A stretch of DNA of 62,625 bases from an uncultured Eggerthella sp. (GTDB lineage Bacteria; Actinomycetota; Coriobacteriia; Coriobacteriales; Eggerthellaceae), in assembly GCA_900538545.1 (NCBI GenBank), contig UPYK01000011.1:1-62625 (forward strand). Direction: 5' to 3'. The notes under the pieces are model-generated. The model was given only the letters and a program-made list of their open reading frames with translations. It had not been told where the DNA came from and ran no database searches. Positions 26,475 to 35,406 of this stretch are shown one piece after another. Position numbers and translations under genes: made by a program. Within the stretch, counting starts at the first letter, position 1, and every line of letters begins with the position of its first letter.

Positions 26475-26554
26475 CCACGCTGATCGATACAATTTCAGCC
26501 CAAAAGGGATCAAGGTGGAGCACCCGCCCATCTCGACCAGTGAATCACGTAAGA

Positions 26555-26710
26555 CAAGCAGCTGTGCCCATGAGGTACTTGGATTGCTCTGAGTCCGCAC
26601 TCTTAAATAGCATTAGGTTGTCCGAAGGAGCGAAGCGCATGAGCTTGTCTCGAAGAGCAAGCGAACAGCGAAAGCGGGTAATTACAAGTGCCTCGTGGGC
26701 ATGCTGCTTG
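26555..26710 (+). ncRNA. Putative structured non-coding RNA of unknown family
   Basis: A left arm (26555-26581) and right arm (26685-26710) form a 26-bp helix with a single bulged U. In the + strand RNA, 23 pairs are Watson-Crick and three are G-U. In the opposite strand those three become A-C mismatches, so the fold favours rightward transcription. The 103-nt interior contains a local hairpin at 26643-26662 (8 pairs, one bulged U, GAA loop), plus short hairpins at 26591-26602 and 26621-26629. It does not resemble RNase P, tmRNA, SRP RNA or a tRNA. It lies in the 533-base gap between mraZ and murJ, convergent with murJ. A TACAAT at 26488 could be its -10 box; no terminator is seen. Confidence 0.6.
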
Positions 26711-26752
26711 CAGGAGAACCTACCGAACCCTTCGGCCTACCCCTGCTCTCGA

Positions 26753-28357
26753 CTAGCGGTGCAGGAGTTTGCTCTTGAGCTTACCTAGGATCGAGCCGAG
26801 CAGCTGGTACTCGGGAACGCGCAACACCTTGCAAAGCCCGAATGCGATGACCAACCCCAAGATGCCACAAACGCACACGATCGCGACCGCTTCGAAAATA
26901 GCTGCTGCTCCCCCAAGCGGGAATGCCGCAAGCACGCCTTGCGATGCGAAGAACACCACCACACCAGCGATGATGCTCGCAACGAGTGTCTTGGCGAACA
27001 TGCTCGCAATACGCTTGTTGCCATACGAGCCGACCTTGCTGCGCACGATCAGCGAGCACACCACGAACATGACACCGTAGAAGAAGAAGTCCGTTACGGG
27101 AATACCTACCAGCCCCACGGACCCAGAACAGAGATACCAGTAGAAGAAGACCTGCACGAAGCGCAGCGCAAAATCCACGAGCGCAAACTGGACGAACTTA
27201 CGCATGGCAGCGAAGACGCGATACATATACATGTAACCTGCGTAGAAGGGCAAGCTGAGCGTCCAGAACATAAGGATGATGCCGACACTCTGCGTATCTT
27301 CAGCGGAGAACGCACCTGCCTGGAACATCTGCATGAGCGGAAAAGCCAGCGAACACACCATGGCAGCGAGCGGGATCATGAGGAAGAACGTATTGCGCAA
27401 ACCGCTCGAAACAAAGCGACGGAAACCCGGCCAATCGTCACGTGCGGCGCAATCCGAGAGCTCGGTCAAGAGCGTGGTGCCAAGCGATACCGCGATAACG
27501 CCATAGGGCAGCTGATACCACATCCAAGCGTAGCTCAACGTAGAAGGGCCGTTCGGCGTGGCCTGGAGCGCGAAAGCGTTCTTGCAGGAGAACGTGATCA
27601 TCGTACCGGCAACATAGAGGAACATCGGCGCAGCTACCTTCAATGCTTCTACCAGCATGGGATCGCGCAGATTCACATACGCGCGCAAGCGCACGCCTCG
27701 TTTTATGAGCGCAGGAATCTGGGCGCCGAACTGCACGAGCACGCCAAGCGATGTTCCCACCGCCAACCACCACATGGCAAAGGAGGGGTTCCACGAAGAG
27801 AGTGGCACGAAGCCGAACATGGTCACGATGACCACCAGGTTGTTGAGCACGGGCGCGAGCGAAGGCGCCAAATACGATCGCTCCGCATTCAAGATGCCGG
27901 TAATGACCGCGCCCAATCCGTAGAGCAAGATCTGCACAGCGAACACGCGGAAGAAGAAGATGGCCATCTCCTTCGCTGCTGGGTCTCCCCCGGCGAACGT
28001 TTGCGTCTCGATGACTTGCGCGGAGAAGATCGAGCAGGCAAGCGCCAAGAGCCCGAGTATGATCGTGGTGAGCGTAAGGATGTTGGAGGCGAACGTCTGC
28101 GCCCCGCTATCGCCGTTCTTTTCCTTCTGCAGCAGATAAAGCGGCAGAAATGCCGTGGCTAAGATACCGGTTGCGGCAAGTTCGTAGATCATGGCCGGCA
28201 TGTTGTAGGCGATGTTGTACGCCGAGGCCAGAACCGTATTACCCAGCGCGAACGCCATCGCCCATGTGCGCACCAATCCGGTTACGCGCGAAGTGAGCGT
28301 TGCCAGCGTGATCAGGCTGGTGTTCTTGATGATATTCGAGCTTGAATCGTTTGCCAC
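26753..28357 (-). CDS. murJ: Lipid II flippase MurJ (MviN)
   Basis: MurJ moves lipid II across the membrane. It has about fourteen hydrophobic helices and the MviN-family N-terminus (SLITLATLTSRVTGLVRTWAMA, split by a helix start). A periplasmic-facing AERSYLAPSLAPVLNN motif and the YRVFAAMRKFVQFALVDFALRF region follow. A GTG start at 28357 is chosen because AGAGGA precedes it and the product begins ANDSSSNIIKNTS, as in family members; an upstream start would overlap the promoter. From this start it is 534 aa. It lies apart from the dcw cluster, separated by the RNA-containing gap, and is divergent from nadK. Confidence 0.94.
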   Translation of the reverse strand: MANDSSSNIIKNTSLITLATLTSRVTGLVRTWAMAFALGNTVLASAYNIAYNMPAMIYELAATGILATAFLPLYLLQKEKNGDSGAQTFASNILTLTTIILGLLALACSIFSAQVIETQTFAGGDPAAKEMAIFFFRVFAVQILLYGLGAVITGILNAERSYLAPSLAPVLNNLVVIVTMFGFVPLSSWNPSFAMWWLAVGTSLGVLVQFGAQIPALIKRGVRLRAYVNLRDPMLVEALKVAAPMFLYVAGTMITFSCKNAFALQATPNGPSTLSYAWMWYQLPYGVIAVSLGTTLLTELSDCAARDDWPGFRRFVSSGLRNTFFLMIPLAAMVCSLAFPLMQMFQAGAFSAEDTQSVGIILMFWTLSLPFYAGYMYMYRVFAAMRKFVQFALVDFALRFVQVFFYWYLCSGSVGLVGIPVTDFFFYGVMFVVCSLIVRSKVGSYGNKRIASMFAKTLVASIIAGVVVFFASQGVLAAFPLGGAAAIFEAVAIVCVCGILGLVIAFGLCKVLRVPEYQLLGSILGKLKSKLLHR

Positions 28358-28381
28358 AGGTCCTCTTTGTGCGACTATAAT
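28351..28381. promoter_or_regulatory. Overlapping divergent promoters of murJ and nadK
   Basis: On the + strand TATAAT (28376-28381) is a perfect -10 with TTGCCA (28351-28356) 19 bp upstream. On the - strand TATAGT (28379-28374) would serve murJ with a very short leader. The two -10 boxes overlap, so the genes may compete for polymerase. Confidence 0.5.
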
Positions 28382-28427
28382 GAGTAGACTCAATCAACCA
28401 TAGTAAGGGAAGCCTAAGGGAAGTCAC

Positions 28428-29465
28428 ATGCGTGTTCTGATCGTTCGCAATAACTACAATCCAAAAGCGCTCGAAGCATCCCTTTTGCTCGAGGCGTTCT
28501 TCGATAAGCAGCACATCGACTATCAGACTTACGATCGTGACGACCTTCGGTCGAACTGTTCTATTATCGACCAATTCCCCACAAGTGAAGAACCAGCTTT
28601 CAATCTAGCGGTTGTTTTAGGGGGCGATGGCACGATCCTGTGCACCGCCAACCAGATCGGCACGCGTCGCATCCCCATCCTCGGCGTGAATTTCGGGCAC
28701 CTCGGCTTCATGGCCAACCCCAACGATGAAGGTATCATCCAAATCGTGAGCGAGGCGCTCGCTGGCGAAGTATCCTACGAAGCGCGCACCAACCTACAGG
28801 TGGAGGTCTATTGCGAAGATGACCTCGATGCTGCTGCGACGAAGCAAGATGATTTCGAGGTCTATCCGCTCATCCACAAGGAGACGAAGGCTTCCTCGGC
28901 CGAAAGCTCCGATCCATCAGCGCATTCTGCCTTTGTTAGCGAATCCACCAAGAGCGAAGGCTCCTGCGACCGCCATACCGCAGACCCGATCCTCAAAGGC
29001 GAAGGTGAACCGCAGCGCTTCTTCGCCCTGAACGAGATGGTCATCGCACGAGGCGATCAAGGCCGCATGATCGGATTCAGCTACAGCGTTTCCGATTCGC
29101 TCATTGCCAATATGCGCAGCGATGGGCTTATCGTCGCTTCCGCCACGGGCTCTACCGGCTATGCGCTCTCTGTGGGCGGACCGCTCGTTGATCCAAGCTA
29201 TCAAGGGCTTATCGTTGCGCCCATCGCACCGCACACGCTTCAATCGCGTGCGCTGCTCACTGGCTCGTCCGACGTAGTCGAGATCGACCTGGACAGCTCG
29301 CCAGCAAGCCGTGCCGCTACGCTGTTCATCGATGGCGAACGCATCACGTTCGACTCCCCTATCCGCAAGATCGTCGTAGCAACCGGCGAGGAACCCACGC
29401 TCCTCTTGCGCTACCAGGCGAAATCCTTCTACGACTACGCCGCCGAAACCTTCTTCAAACAATAA
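28428..29465 (+). CDS. nadK: NAD kinase
   Basis: Phosphorylates NAD to NADP. The GGDGT motif is at 65-69, followed by NFGHLGFMA (about 88-96), LNEMVI at 201-206 and GSTGYA at 241-246. At 345 aa it is longer than the usual ~290, because residues 131-196 form a polar Ser/Glu/Lys-rich insertion between the N-terminal fold and the LNE motif. AAGGGAAGTCAC precedes the ATG. It is monocistronic or read with pyrG, and a 31-nt palindrome begins at its stop codon. Confidence 0.93.
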   Translation: MRVLIVRNNYNPKALEASLLLEAFFDKQHIDYQTYDRDDLRSNCSIIDQFPTSEEPAFNLAVVLGGDGTILCTANQIGTRRIPILGVNFGHLGFMANPNDEGIIQIVSEALAGEVSYEARTNLQVEVYCEDDLDAAATKQDDFEVYPLIHKETKASSAESSDPSAHSAFVSESTKSEGSCDRHTADPILKGEGEPQRFFALNEMVIARGDQGRMIGFSYSVSDSLIANMRSDGLIVASATGSTGYALSVGGPLVDPSYQGLIVAPIAPHTLQSRALLTGSSDVVEIDLDSSPASRAATLFIDGERITFDSPIRKIVVATGEEPTLLLRYQAKSFYDYAAETFFKQ

Positions 29466-29495
29466 GGTGTCGAACGACCGGGTAGTTTGTCATCT
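29465..29495. repeat. Dispersed imperfect palindrome, copy 2 (after nadK)
   Basis: It starts at the last base of the nadK stop and matches the element at 100-127 in 27 of 28 bases. The arms keep the same T/T mismatch, and one arm base differs between copies but stays paired as G-U (AGGUG with CAUCU). Downstream GCTTCTATTTC is a weak T-tract, so it may end nadK transcripts. Confidence 0.7.
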
Positions 29496-29649
29496 GCTTC
29501 TATTTCAATTTGATTACAAGCATGTGAACGCACGTTTCGTTTTTCGTCCTGCGCGCATTTTCTCCTTAAAATTGAATAACGGTTGGACAGAGGTCAGCCC
29601 GTGGGAGCTCGAACGTCTTCTACGCAGGGTGTTCACCGTTAGGAGTATC

Positions 29650-31242
29650 ATGGCTAAGCACATTTTCGTTACGGGCGGCGTGGTTTCATCGCTCGGCAAG
29701 GGTATTACCGCAGCATCGCTCGGACATCTGCTCAAAGCACGCGGCTACAAAGTGACCATGCAAAAGATGGATCCGTACCTAAACGTCGATCCTGGCACCA
29801 TGTCTCCTTTCCAGCACGGCGAAGTCTTCGTTACCGACGACGGTCAAGAAGCCGACCTCGATCTGGGACACTATGAACGCTTCATCGACGAAAGCCTCAC
29901 CAAAGAATCCAACTTCACTCAAGGATCGATCTATCAAACGCTCATCGCACGAGAGCGTCGCGGCGATTTTCTCGGCGGTACCGTACAGGTCATTCCGCAC
30001 GTGACCGAAGCGATCAAGGAACGCCTCTACCGCATTGCCGATCAGACGAATGCCGATATCGTCATCTCGGAGATCGGCGGCACGATCGGCGACATCGAAT
30101 CGCTCCCCTTCATCGAAGCTGCGCGTCAATTCATGCGCGAACGACCTGCCGACGATGTCTGTTTCGTACACGTGACGCTCGTGCCCTATATCGCTGCAGC
30201 TCACGAGGTGAAGACCAAGCCTACCCAACACAGCGTGAAGGAACTGCGCTCACTGGGTGTTCAGCCCGATTTCATCGTCTGCCGCTCCGACCACGAGATT
30301 TCGTGCGGCGTGCGCGAGAAGATCGCGCTCTTCTGCGACGTAGCACCGCGCGAAGTGCTTTCTTGCACCGACGCGCCTTCAATCTATGAGGTGCCCATCA
30401 TGCTCGCTGCGCAAGACTTCGATGTACAGGTGCTTGAGAAGCTCAATCTACCCGTTACTCCGATCGATCTCTCGCCTCTCCAAACGTTCCTCGACGCGCG
30501 CGCCGCTTGCAAAGACACGACGAATATCGCGGTCGTAGGCAAATATGTGAGCTTGCCTGATGCCTACCTCTCGATCATCGAGGCACTTCATCATGCAGGT
30601 ATTGCACAAGGCACCGATGTTGAGGTACATCTGGTCGATGGCGAAGAACTCAACTCTGAAAATGCCGACGAGCTGCTCGGTGAGATGCAGGGCATCTTGG
30701 TGCCTGGCGGTTTTGGGCAACGTGCTTTCGAAGGCAAGATCGAAGCAGCACGCTATGCACGCGAACACGGCATTCCGTTTCTCGGAATCTGCCTTGGTCT
30801 GCAAGCGGCTGTCTGTGAATTTGCCCGCGATGTAGCTGGTCTGGAAGGGGCAACGTCTGCTGAGTTCGACGAGGAAGCTCCCTACCGCGTGATCGACCTC
30901 ATGCCCGAACAAGAAGACATCGAAGACAAAGGTGGCACCATGCGACTCGGAGCTTACCCTTGCAAAGTCTTGCCGGGCTCACGCGCACATGAAGCATATG
31001 GCGAAGAGCTCATCTATGAGCGTCATCGCCATCGCTACGAAGTAAACAACGCTTATCGCGACACGCTCACGAAAGCAGGGCTTACGATATCGGGTGTCTC
31101 GCCAGACGAGCGCTTGGTCGAGATGGTCGAGATCCCTGATCACCCGTGGTTCGTGGCAAGCCAAGGCCATCCCGAATTCAAAAGCCGCCCCACCAAACCC
31201 CATCCGCTCTTCGTAGGTTTTGTGAACGCTGCGCAGCAATAG
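29650..31242 (+). CDS. pyrG: CTP synthase
   Basis: Aminates UTP to CTP with glutamine. The synthetase domain starts MAKHIFVTGGVVSSLGKG and contains the DPYLNVDPGTMSPFQHGEVFV region (split here). The C-terminal class I glutaminase domain carries GGFGQR, the nucleophile motif GICLGLQ and the final catalytic HPEF. The ATG at 29650 follows AGGAG; the open frame extends ~61 codons further upstream but without family similarity. Length from this start is 530 aa. A strong terminator follows. The ~180-base leader holds no recognisable riboswitch. Confidence 0.97.
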   Translation: MAKHIFVTGGVVSSLGKGITAASLGHLLKARGYKVTMQKMDPYLNVDPGTMSPFQHGEVFVTDDGQEADLDLGHYERFIDESLTKESNFTQGSIYQTLIARERRGDFLGGTVQVIPHVTEAIKERLYRIADQTNADIVISEIGGTIGDIESLPFIEAARQFMRERPADDVCFVHVTLVPYIAAAHEVKTKPTQHSVKELRSLGVQPDFIVCRSDHEISCGVREKIALFCDVAPREVLSCTDAPSIYEVPIMLAAQDFDVQVLEKLNLPVTPIDLSPLQTFLDARAACKDTTNIAVVGKYVSLPDAYLSIIEALHHAGIAQGTDVEVHLVDGEELNSENADELLGEMQGILVPGGFGQRAFEGKIEAARYAREHGIPFLGICLGLQAAVCEFARDVAGLEGATSAEFDEEAPYRVIDLMPEQEDIEDKGGTMRLGAYPCKVLPGSRAHEAYGEELIYERHRHRYEVNNAYRDTLTKAGLTISGVSPDERLVEMVEIPDHPWFVASQGHPEFKSRPTKPHPLFVGFVNAAQQ

Positions 31243-31302
31243 ATCCCTAAGCCAAACCGTAACACGGCTCAATACCACGCAATGCCGCGTTTCTAACGTA
31301 TA

Positions 31303-31331
31303 AAAGCACCGATCGTGTTCGGTGCTTTTTT
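31303..31331 (+). terminator. Intrinsic terminator after pyrG
   Basis: A 10-bp perfect stem (31303-31312 with 31319-31328), a six-base loop and a run of T's to 31331 form a classic rho-independent terminator. Confidence 0.9.
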
Positions 31332-31511
31332 CATGCGCGCATGCCTATCGCGCTCCAACGCGCATAAGTCCAGTTCAAAGGCTTAGTAAGAAAACCTTAA
31401 GAATAAGTTCATGCCTTGTTATGGGACAGGAACCCTTCTCGAATCATAGGATAGCGCCAAGTCAAATCCACCATGATCGACCCATCCAACCGAGGAGAAA
31501 GAGTCCCTACC

Positions 31512-33548
31512 ATGTGCGGAATTTGCGGCTTCACCCATGCTCAACCCGAGGACGCTCAGGTCCTGAAGAACATGTGCGACATCATGGCGCACCGCGGACC
31601 AGACGGCGAAGGAGCGTATCTTGCAAACGGCGTTGCCCTTGGCCACCGTCGCCTTTCTTTGATCGATCTTGAGGGCGGCTACCAACCGATGGTGCGCAAG
31701 TCGAATCATCATGTATCTGAACTCATCAGCGCTGGTCAGGCGCTCGGCGCCAACAAGAAGCCAAACGATATCCCCGTAGTATCTCAAACTGGCGAGTATG
31801 CGATCGTGTTCAATGGCGAGATCTACAACTACCGCGCTCTTGCCGCTGTGCTCAAAGCAGAAGGTTGGGTGCTCAAGACCACGTCAGACACCGAAGTCCT
31901 GCTCACGGGCTATATTGCCTGGGGAGAAAAAGTGCTGGATCGCATTCGTGGCATGTTCGCCTTCGCGATCTGGGACGAGCAGAAGCAGATCCTGTTCTGT
32001 GCACGCGATTTCTTCGGCATCAAACCCTTCTACTACACCGTTCAGCAAGAACAGTTCATCTTCGCATCGGAGATAAAGAGCATCCTCGAGCATCCAGCCT
32101 ACGAACGCGAGCTCAATCGCGAGGCTCTTGAGCAGTACCTCAGCTTTCAGTTCAGTGCGCTTCCTGAAACCTTTTTCAAAGGCATTTACAAACTGCCGCC
32201 TGCGCATTCTATGGTCGTGCATCCGGATGGCCATATAGAGATGAAGCAGTATTGGTCTCCTCTCTTCGATGAGAACGAGGTAAGCTGCTCGCTCCACGAA
32301 GCAGCTGATCGCGTAGGAGAAGCGATGCGCGAGAGCGTTCACTACCACAACGTGGCCGATGTTGAAGTGGGTAGTTTCATGTCGAGCGGTATCGATTCAA
32401 GCTATATGGCAGCACTGCTCGCACAGGAAAATCCCCTGGTCCAAACCTTCACCGTTGGCTTCAGCGAATACGAAGGCGAGCGAGATGAGATCTCGTGGGC
32501 AGCTGAGCTTGCTGAAAAACTGGATGTGTCCAACACGAACAAGCACATCACCCAAGATGAATACTGGAAAGCGTTGCCCTATGTGCAGTGGCACATGGAT
32601 GAGCCCTCGGGAGACCCTTCGGCAGTTGCGCTCTTCTTCGTCGACCAGATCGCTTCCAAGAAAGTGAAGGCCGTGCTCTCGGGGGAAGGAGCTGATGAAC
32701 TCTTCGGCGGATACAAGATCTACCAGGCCCCTATGGCGACCGATCGGTTGAGCAAGCTTCCCAAGCCGCTTCTTCGCGCAAGCGCAGCGCTCTTGCGAAA
32801 GTTCGGCATACGCGGCGCGAACTTCCTGGAGCGTGCGAGCGAAACTGTAGCAGAGTGGTATTACACCAACGCCAATGGCGTTTCCTTCACGGTGGAAGAA
32901 CGCGAACGAATCCTCAAGGATCCCGTAAAGGCACCCGATCCGCTCGAGGTCGTTTCTCCCGATTACCAGGAAGCCCAAGATCATGACTTCGACGAACCGA
33001 CCCAGATGCAATACGTGGACATTCGCAACTGGCTCGTGGGAGACATCCTGCTCAAAACCGACAAGATGGCGATGGCCCACTCTCTTGAAAGCCGCGTCCC
33101 CTTTCTGGATAAGGAAGTATTCGCAGCGGCATCCGTGCTGCCACTTGACATGCGCGTAACTCCTGAACAGACCAAGGTTGCCTTGAGAAAAGCCTCTTTG
33201 ACCGCCATCCCCACAAATTGGGCGCAGAAGGAAAAGCTAGGATTTCCCGTCCCTGTTGCCGCTTGGCTGCGTGAACCCGCTAATGCCCAGCGCGTAAAAA
33301 CGTGGTTCGAAAGTCCCGAAGCGCAGCTGTTCTTCAACAAAGACGAGCTCGACCGATTGCTGAACGAGCATCTTGCCGGAGCTGATCGGAGTCGAAAGAT
33401 CTTCATCGTATGGATGTTCTTGATGTGGTATCGCATGTATTTCGTTGAGCGCACATCGCCTTACCAAGCAGAAGAGACTCCAACTACATATTTTCCTGGG
33501 AACTACCTGAACAACCCGAACCAATCGCCAACAAAAACTACCGAATAA
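31512..33548 (+). CDS. asnB: Asparagine synthase (glutamine-hydrolysing)
   Basis: Makes asparagine from aspartate, ATP and glutamine. The ATG at 31512 gives MCGICGF, placing the essential Cys2 nucleophile; a start 13 codons upstream would block the N-terminal amine nucleophile unless processed. An N-terminal class II glutaminase domain (MAHRGPDGEG, NGEIYNY, SDTEVLL) precedes the synthetase domain with the PP-loop SSGIDSSYMA and GEGADELFGGY. A purine-rich GAGGAG lies about 15 bases upstream. Length is 678 aa, with ~30 extra residues at about 65-85 in the glutaminase domain. The intergenic leader (31332-31511) shows nothing clear. Confidence 0.95.
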   Translation: MCGICGFTHAQPEDAQVLKNMCDIMAHRGPDGEGAYLANGVALGHRRLSLIDLEGGYQPMVRKSNHHVSELISAGQALGANKKPNDIPVVSQTGEYAIVFNGEIYNYRALAAVLKAEGWVLKTTSDTEVLLTGYIAWGEKVLDRIRGMFAFAIWDEQKQILFCARDFFGIKPFYYTVQQEQFIFASEIKSILEHPAYERELNREALEQYLSFQFSALPETFFKGIYKLPPAHSMVVHPDGHIEMKQYWSPLFDENEVSCSLHEAADRVGEAMRESVHYHNVADVEVGSFMSSGIDSSYMAALLAQENPLVQTFTVGFSEYEGERDEISWAAELAEKLDVSNTNKHITQDEYWKALPYVQWHMDEPSGDPSAVALFFVDQIASKKVKAVLSGEGADELFGGYKIYQAPMATDRLSKLPKPLLRASAALLRKFGIRGANFLERASETVAEWYYTNANGVSFTVEERERILKDPVKAPDPLEVVSPDYQEAQDHDFDEPTQMQYVDIRNWLVGDILLKTDKMAMAHSLESRVPFLDKEVFAAASVLPLDMRVTPEQTKVALRKASLTAIPTNWAQKEKLGFPVPVAAWLREPANAQRVKTWFESPEAQLFFNKDELDRLLNEHLAGADRSRKIFIVWMFLMWYRMYFVERTSPYQAEETPTTYFPGNYLNNPNQSPTKTTE

Positions 33549-33581
33549 GACAGGTTGCTCCAAGGCGTTTACAATGAAGCT

Positions 33582-34478
33582 ATGGAACAGATCATCGAAG
33601 AATACTTTGCCTATCTTGCCATCGAACGCGGTTCTTCTCCGCTCACGATCGATGCCTACGCCAAGGACCTTGCAACTTATCGCACCTTTCTTGAAGAGCG
33701 CGGCAAGACCGATCTTGCCCATATAGAGCGCGATGATATTCTTGCTTTTCAAAAGAGACAGCTCGATCAAGGGTTTGCTGTCTCGACTCTCGAACGCAGG
33801 CTTTCAGCGATAAAGGGATTGCATCGCTTCGCCCTACGCGAAGGGTATGTGGATGCCGACCCGGCTCAAGCGATTCCGCTTCCCAAGAAGCCAGGCCGCC
33901 TTCCCGATGTGCTTTCGATCGATCAGGTGAACGATCTGCTCGACAACGTTGACACTTCAACAACAACGGGCAAACGCGATGCGACCATCCTCGAAGTGCT
34001 CTACGGATGCGGCTTGCGCGTGAGTGAGCTGGTGAATCTTGACCGAGCGAACATCCTTTCCGAAGAAGGCTTTTTGCGGGTGTTCGGCAAGGGAAGCAAG
34101 GAGCGTATCGTTCCCATTTCAGGCATCGCCTTCGAACGGCTGATCGAATACTTGAACGAGGTGCGCCCCGAGCTTGAAAGCACAAAAGCTCCTGCCACCA
34201 CAGCGGTCTTTCTGAATGCGCGTGGCGGGCGCCTTTCACGTCAAAGCGTGCATGCGATCGTTGCGCGCGCTGGTATGAGCATCGGCGTGAAGAACCTTCA
34301 CCCTCACACGCTGCGTCATTCATTCGCAACCCACCTGCTCGAAGGCGGCGCCGATCTGCGTTCGATCCAGGATATGCTCGGACACGCCGACATCGCCACA
34401 ACACAGATCTATACTCATGTGCAAATGTCGCATCTGAAGGAAGAATATCTCGCCGCGCACCCCCGCGCGCACGAGTAG
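33582..34478 (+). CDS. xerD: Tyrosine recombinase XerD
   Basis: XerC/XerD resolve chromosome dimers at dif. All six catalytic residues are present at R146, K170, H242, R245, H268 and nucleophile Y277, with the same spacing as E. coli XerD. The N-terminal SAM-like core-binding domain covers residues 1-90 (EYFAYLAIERGSSPLTIDAY). The length of 298 aa is standard. The open frame starts nine codons earlier, but MEQIIEEYF matches the family start. No phage or integron context is seen, so this is the housekeeping XerD. Confidence 0.92.
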   Translation: MEQIIEEYFAYLAIERGSSPLTIDAYAKDLATYRTFLEERGKTDLAHIERDDILAFQKRQLDQGFAVSTLERRLSAIKGLHRFALREGYVDADPAQAIPLPKKPGRLPDVLSIDQVNDLLDNVDTSTTTGKRDATILEVLYGCGLRVSELVNLDRANILSEEGFLRVFGKGSKERIVPISGIAFERLIEYLNEVRPELESTKAPATTAVFLNARGGRLSRQSVHAIVARAGMSIGVKNLHPHTLRHSFATHLLEGGADLRSIQDMLGHADIATTQIYTHVQMSHLKEEYLAAHPRAHE

Positions 34479-34552
34479 CAACGGCTGGCAGCTACGGCTT
34501 CGGCATGGGCGCAACGCTCGCCGCACACGAGTAGCCGCGGCTCAAACGAACG

Positions 34553-35326
34553 CTATTCGACTGGGCGCTTGAAACCCGGCTCGATCGTGAGCAGCCGCGG
34601 CCCCTCTTCCGTAATAGCCACCGTCTTCTCGAAATGCGCGCTTGGCTTCCTGTCGCGCGTGATCACGCCCCAACCATCGGATAGCTGCTTGGTCTTACGC
34701 GTGCCCATGTTGATCATCGGCTCGATCGCCAGCACCATGCCCACCTCGAGCAACGGACCCGTATGCTTGCGCCCGTAATTCGGCACATTCGGCTCTTCAT
34801 GCATAACGCGGCCGATCCCGTGCCCCACATATTCGCGCACGACGCCATACCCCGCATCCTCAGCGATCGCCTGAACCGCGTGCCCGATATCGCCCAGATG
34901 ATTCCCCGCGCGTGCCGCATCGATACCTGCCCACATGCTCTCTTCGGTCACCTCGAGCAAGCGCTGCTTCTTCGGCGAGATCTTTCCCACGGGGAAGGTC
35001 CAGGCATTATCGCCGACCCAACCGCCCACGGTAGCGCCCGTGTCGATCGAGATGATATCGCCCTCTTGCAGCACAATAGCATCGGAAGGAATGCCGTGAA
35101 CGATCTGCTCGTTGATCGACGCGCAGATAGAACCCGGGAATCCACCGTAGCCTTTGAACGCCGGAATGCCACCGCCCTGGCGAATGGTCTCTTCGGCGAT
35201 ACGATCGAGCTCGAGCGTGGTCACGCCCGGCTTCACCGCAGCACCAACCACGCGAAGCGCTCGCGCAGAGAGCTCCCCCGCTTTCGCCATCGCATCGATA
35301 TCGCGCGGTGATTTCTTGATTATCAT
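34553..35326 (-). CDS. map: Methionine aminopeptidase type I
   Basis: Removes the initiator methionine from nascent proteins. The metal ligands are visible in IDTGATVGGWVGDNAWTF (two Asp), HGIG and the EEPNVPNYG region (His), MVLAIEPM (Glu) and the final EGPRLLTIEPG (Glu). No N-terminal zinc-finger extension is present. The ATG at 35326 (MIIKKSPRDID) is the family start, with AAAGG about nine bases upstream; the frame extends ten codons further. Here it is on its own, not next to secY/adk as in many genomes. Confidence 0.94.
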   Translation of the reverse strand: MIIKKSPRDIDAMAKAGELSARALRVVGAAVKPGVTTLELDRIAEETIRQGGGIPAFKGYGGFPGSICASINEQIVHGIPSDAIVLQEGDIISIDTGATVGGWVGDNAWTFPVGKISPKKQRLLEVTEESMWAGIDAARAGNHLGDIGHAVQAIAEDAGYGVVREYVGHGIGRVMHEEPNVPNYGRKHTGPLLEVGMVLAIEPMINMGTRKTKQLSDGWGVITRDRKPSAHFEKTVAITEEGPRLLTIEPGFKRPVE

Positions 35327-35406
35327 GCCCAAACGCCTTTCTTCCCTGGTCATCATGGCGCAGTCTTTGTTACTATTTCTCTAGCTTACTAAGAAAAAGG
35401 TGGCAT

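Noticed and set aside
26555..26710. Interpretation of the long inverted repeat as a MITE or 6S RNA
   Set aside because: No target-site duplication or terminal match beyond the arms was seen, and a continuous 26-bp stem without the large central bubble does not fit 6S RNA; the G-U asymmetry favours a structured RNA, but family is left open.
26363..26788. 141-aa rightward open frame in the mraZ-murJ gap
   Set aside because: No ribosome site, no recognisable domain, and it runs through the structured RNA and into murJ antisense; the region is better explained as regulatory plus RNA.
26939..28162. 407-aa frame antisense to murJ
   Set aside because: Composition (Arg, His, Glu rich) is the mirror of a membrane-protein gene; murJ explains the region.
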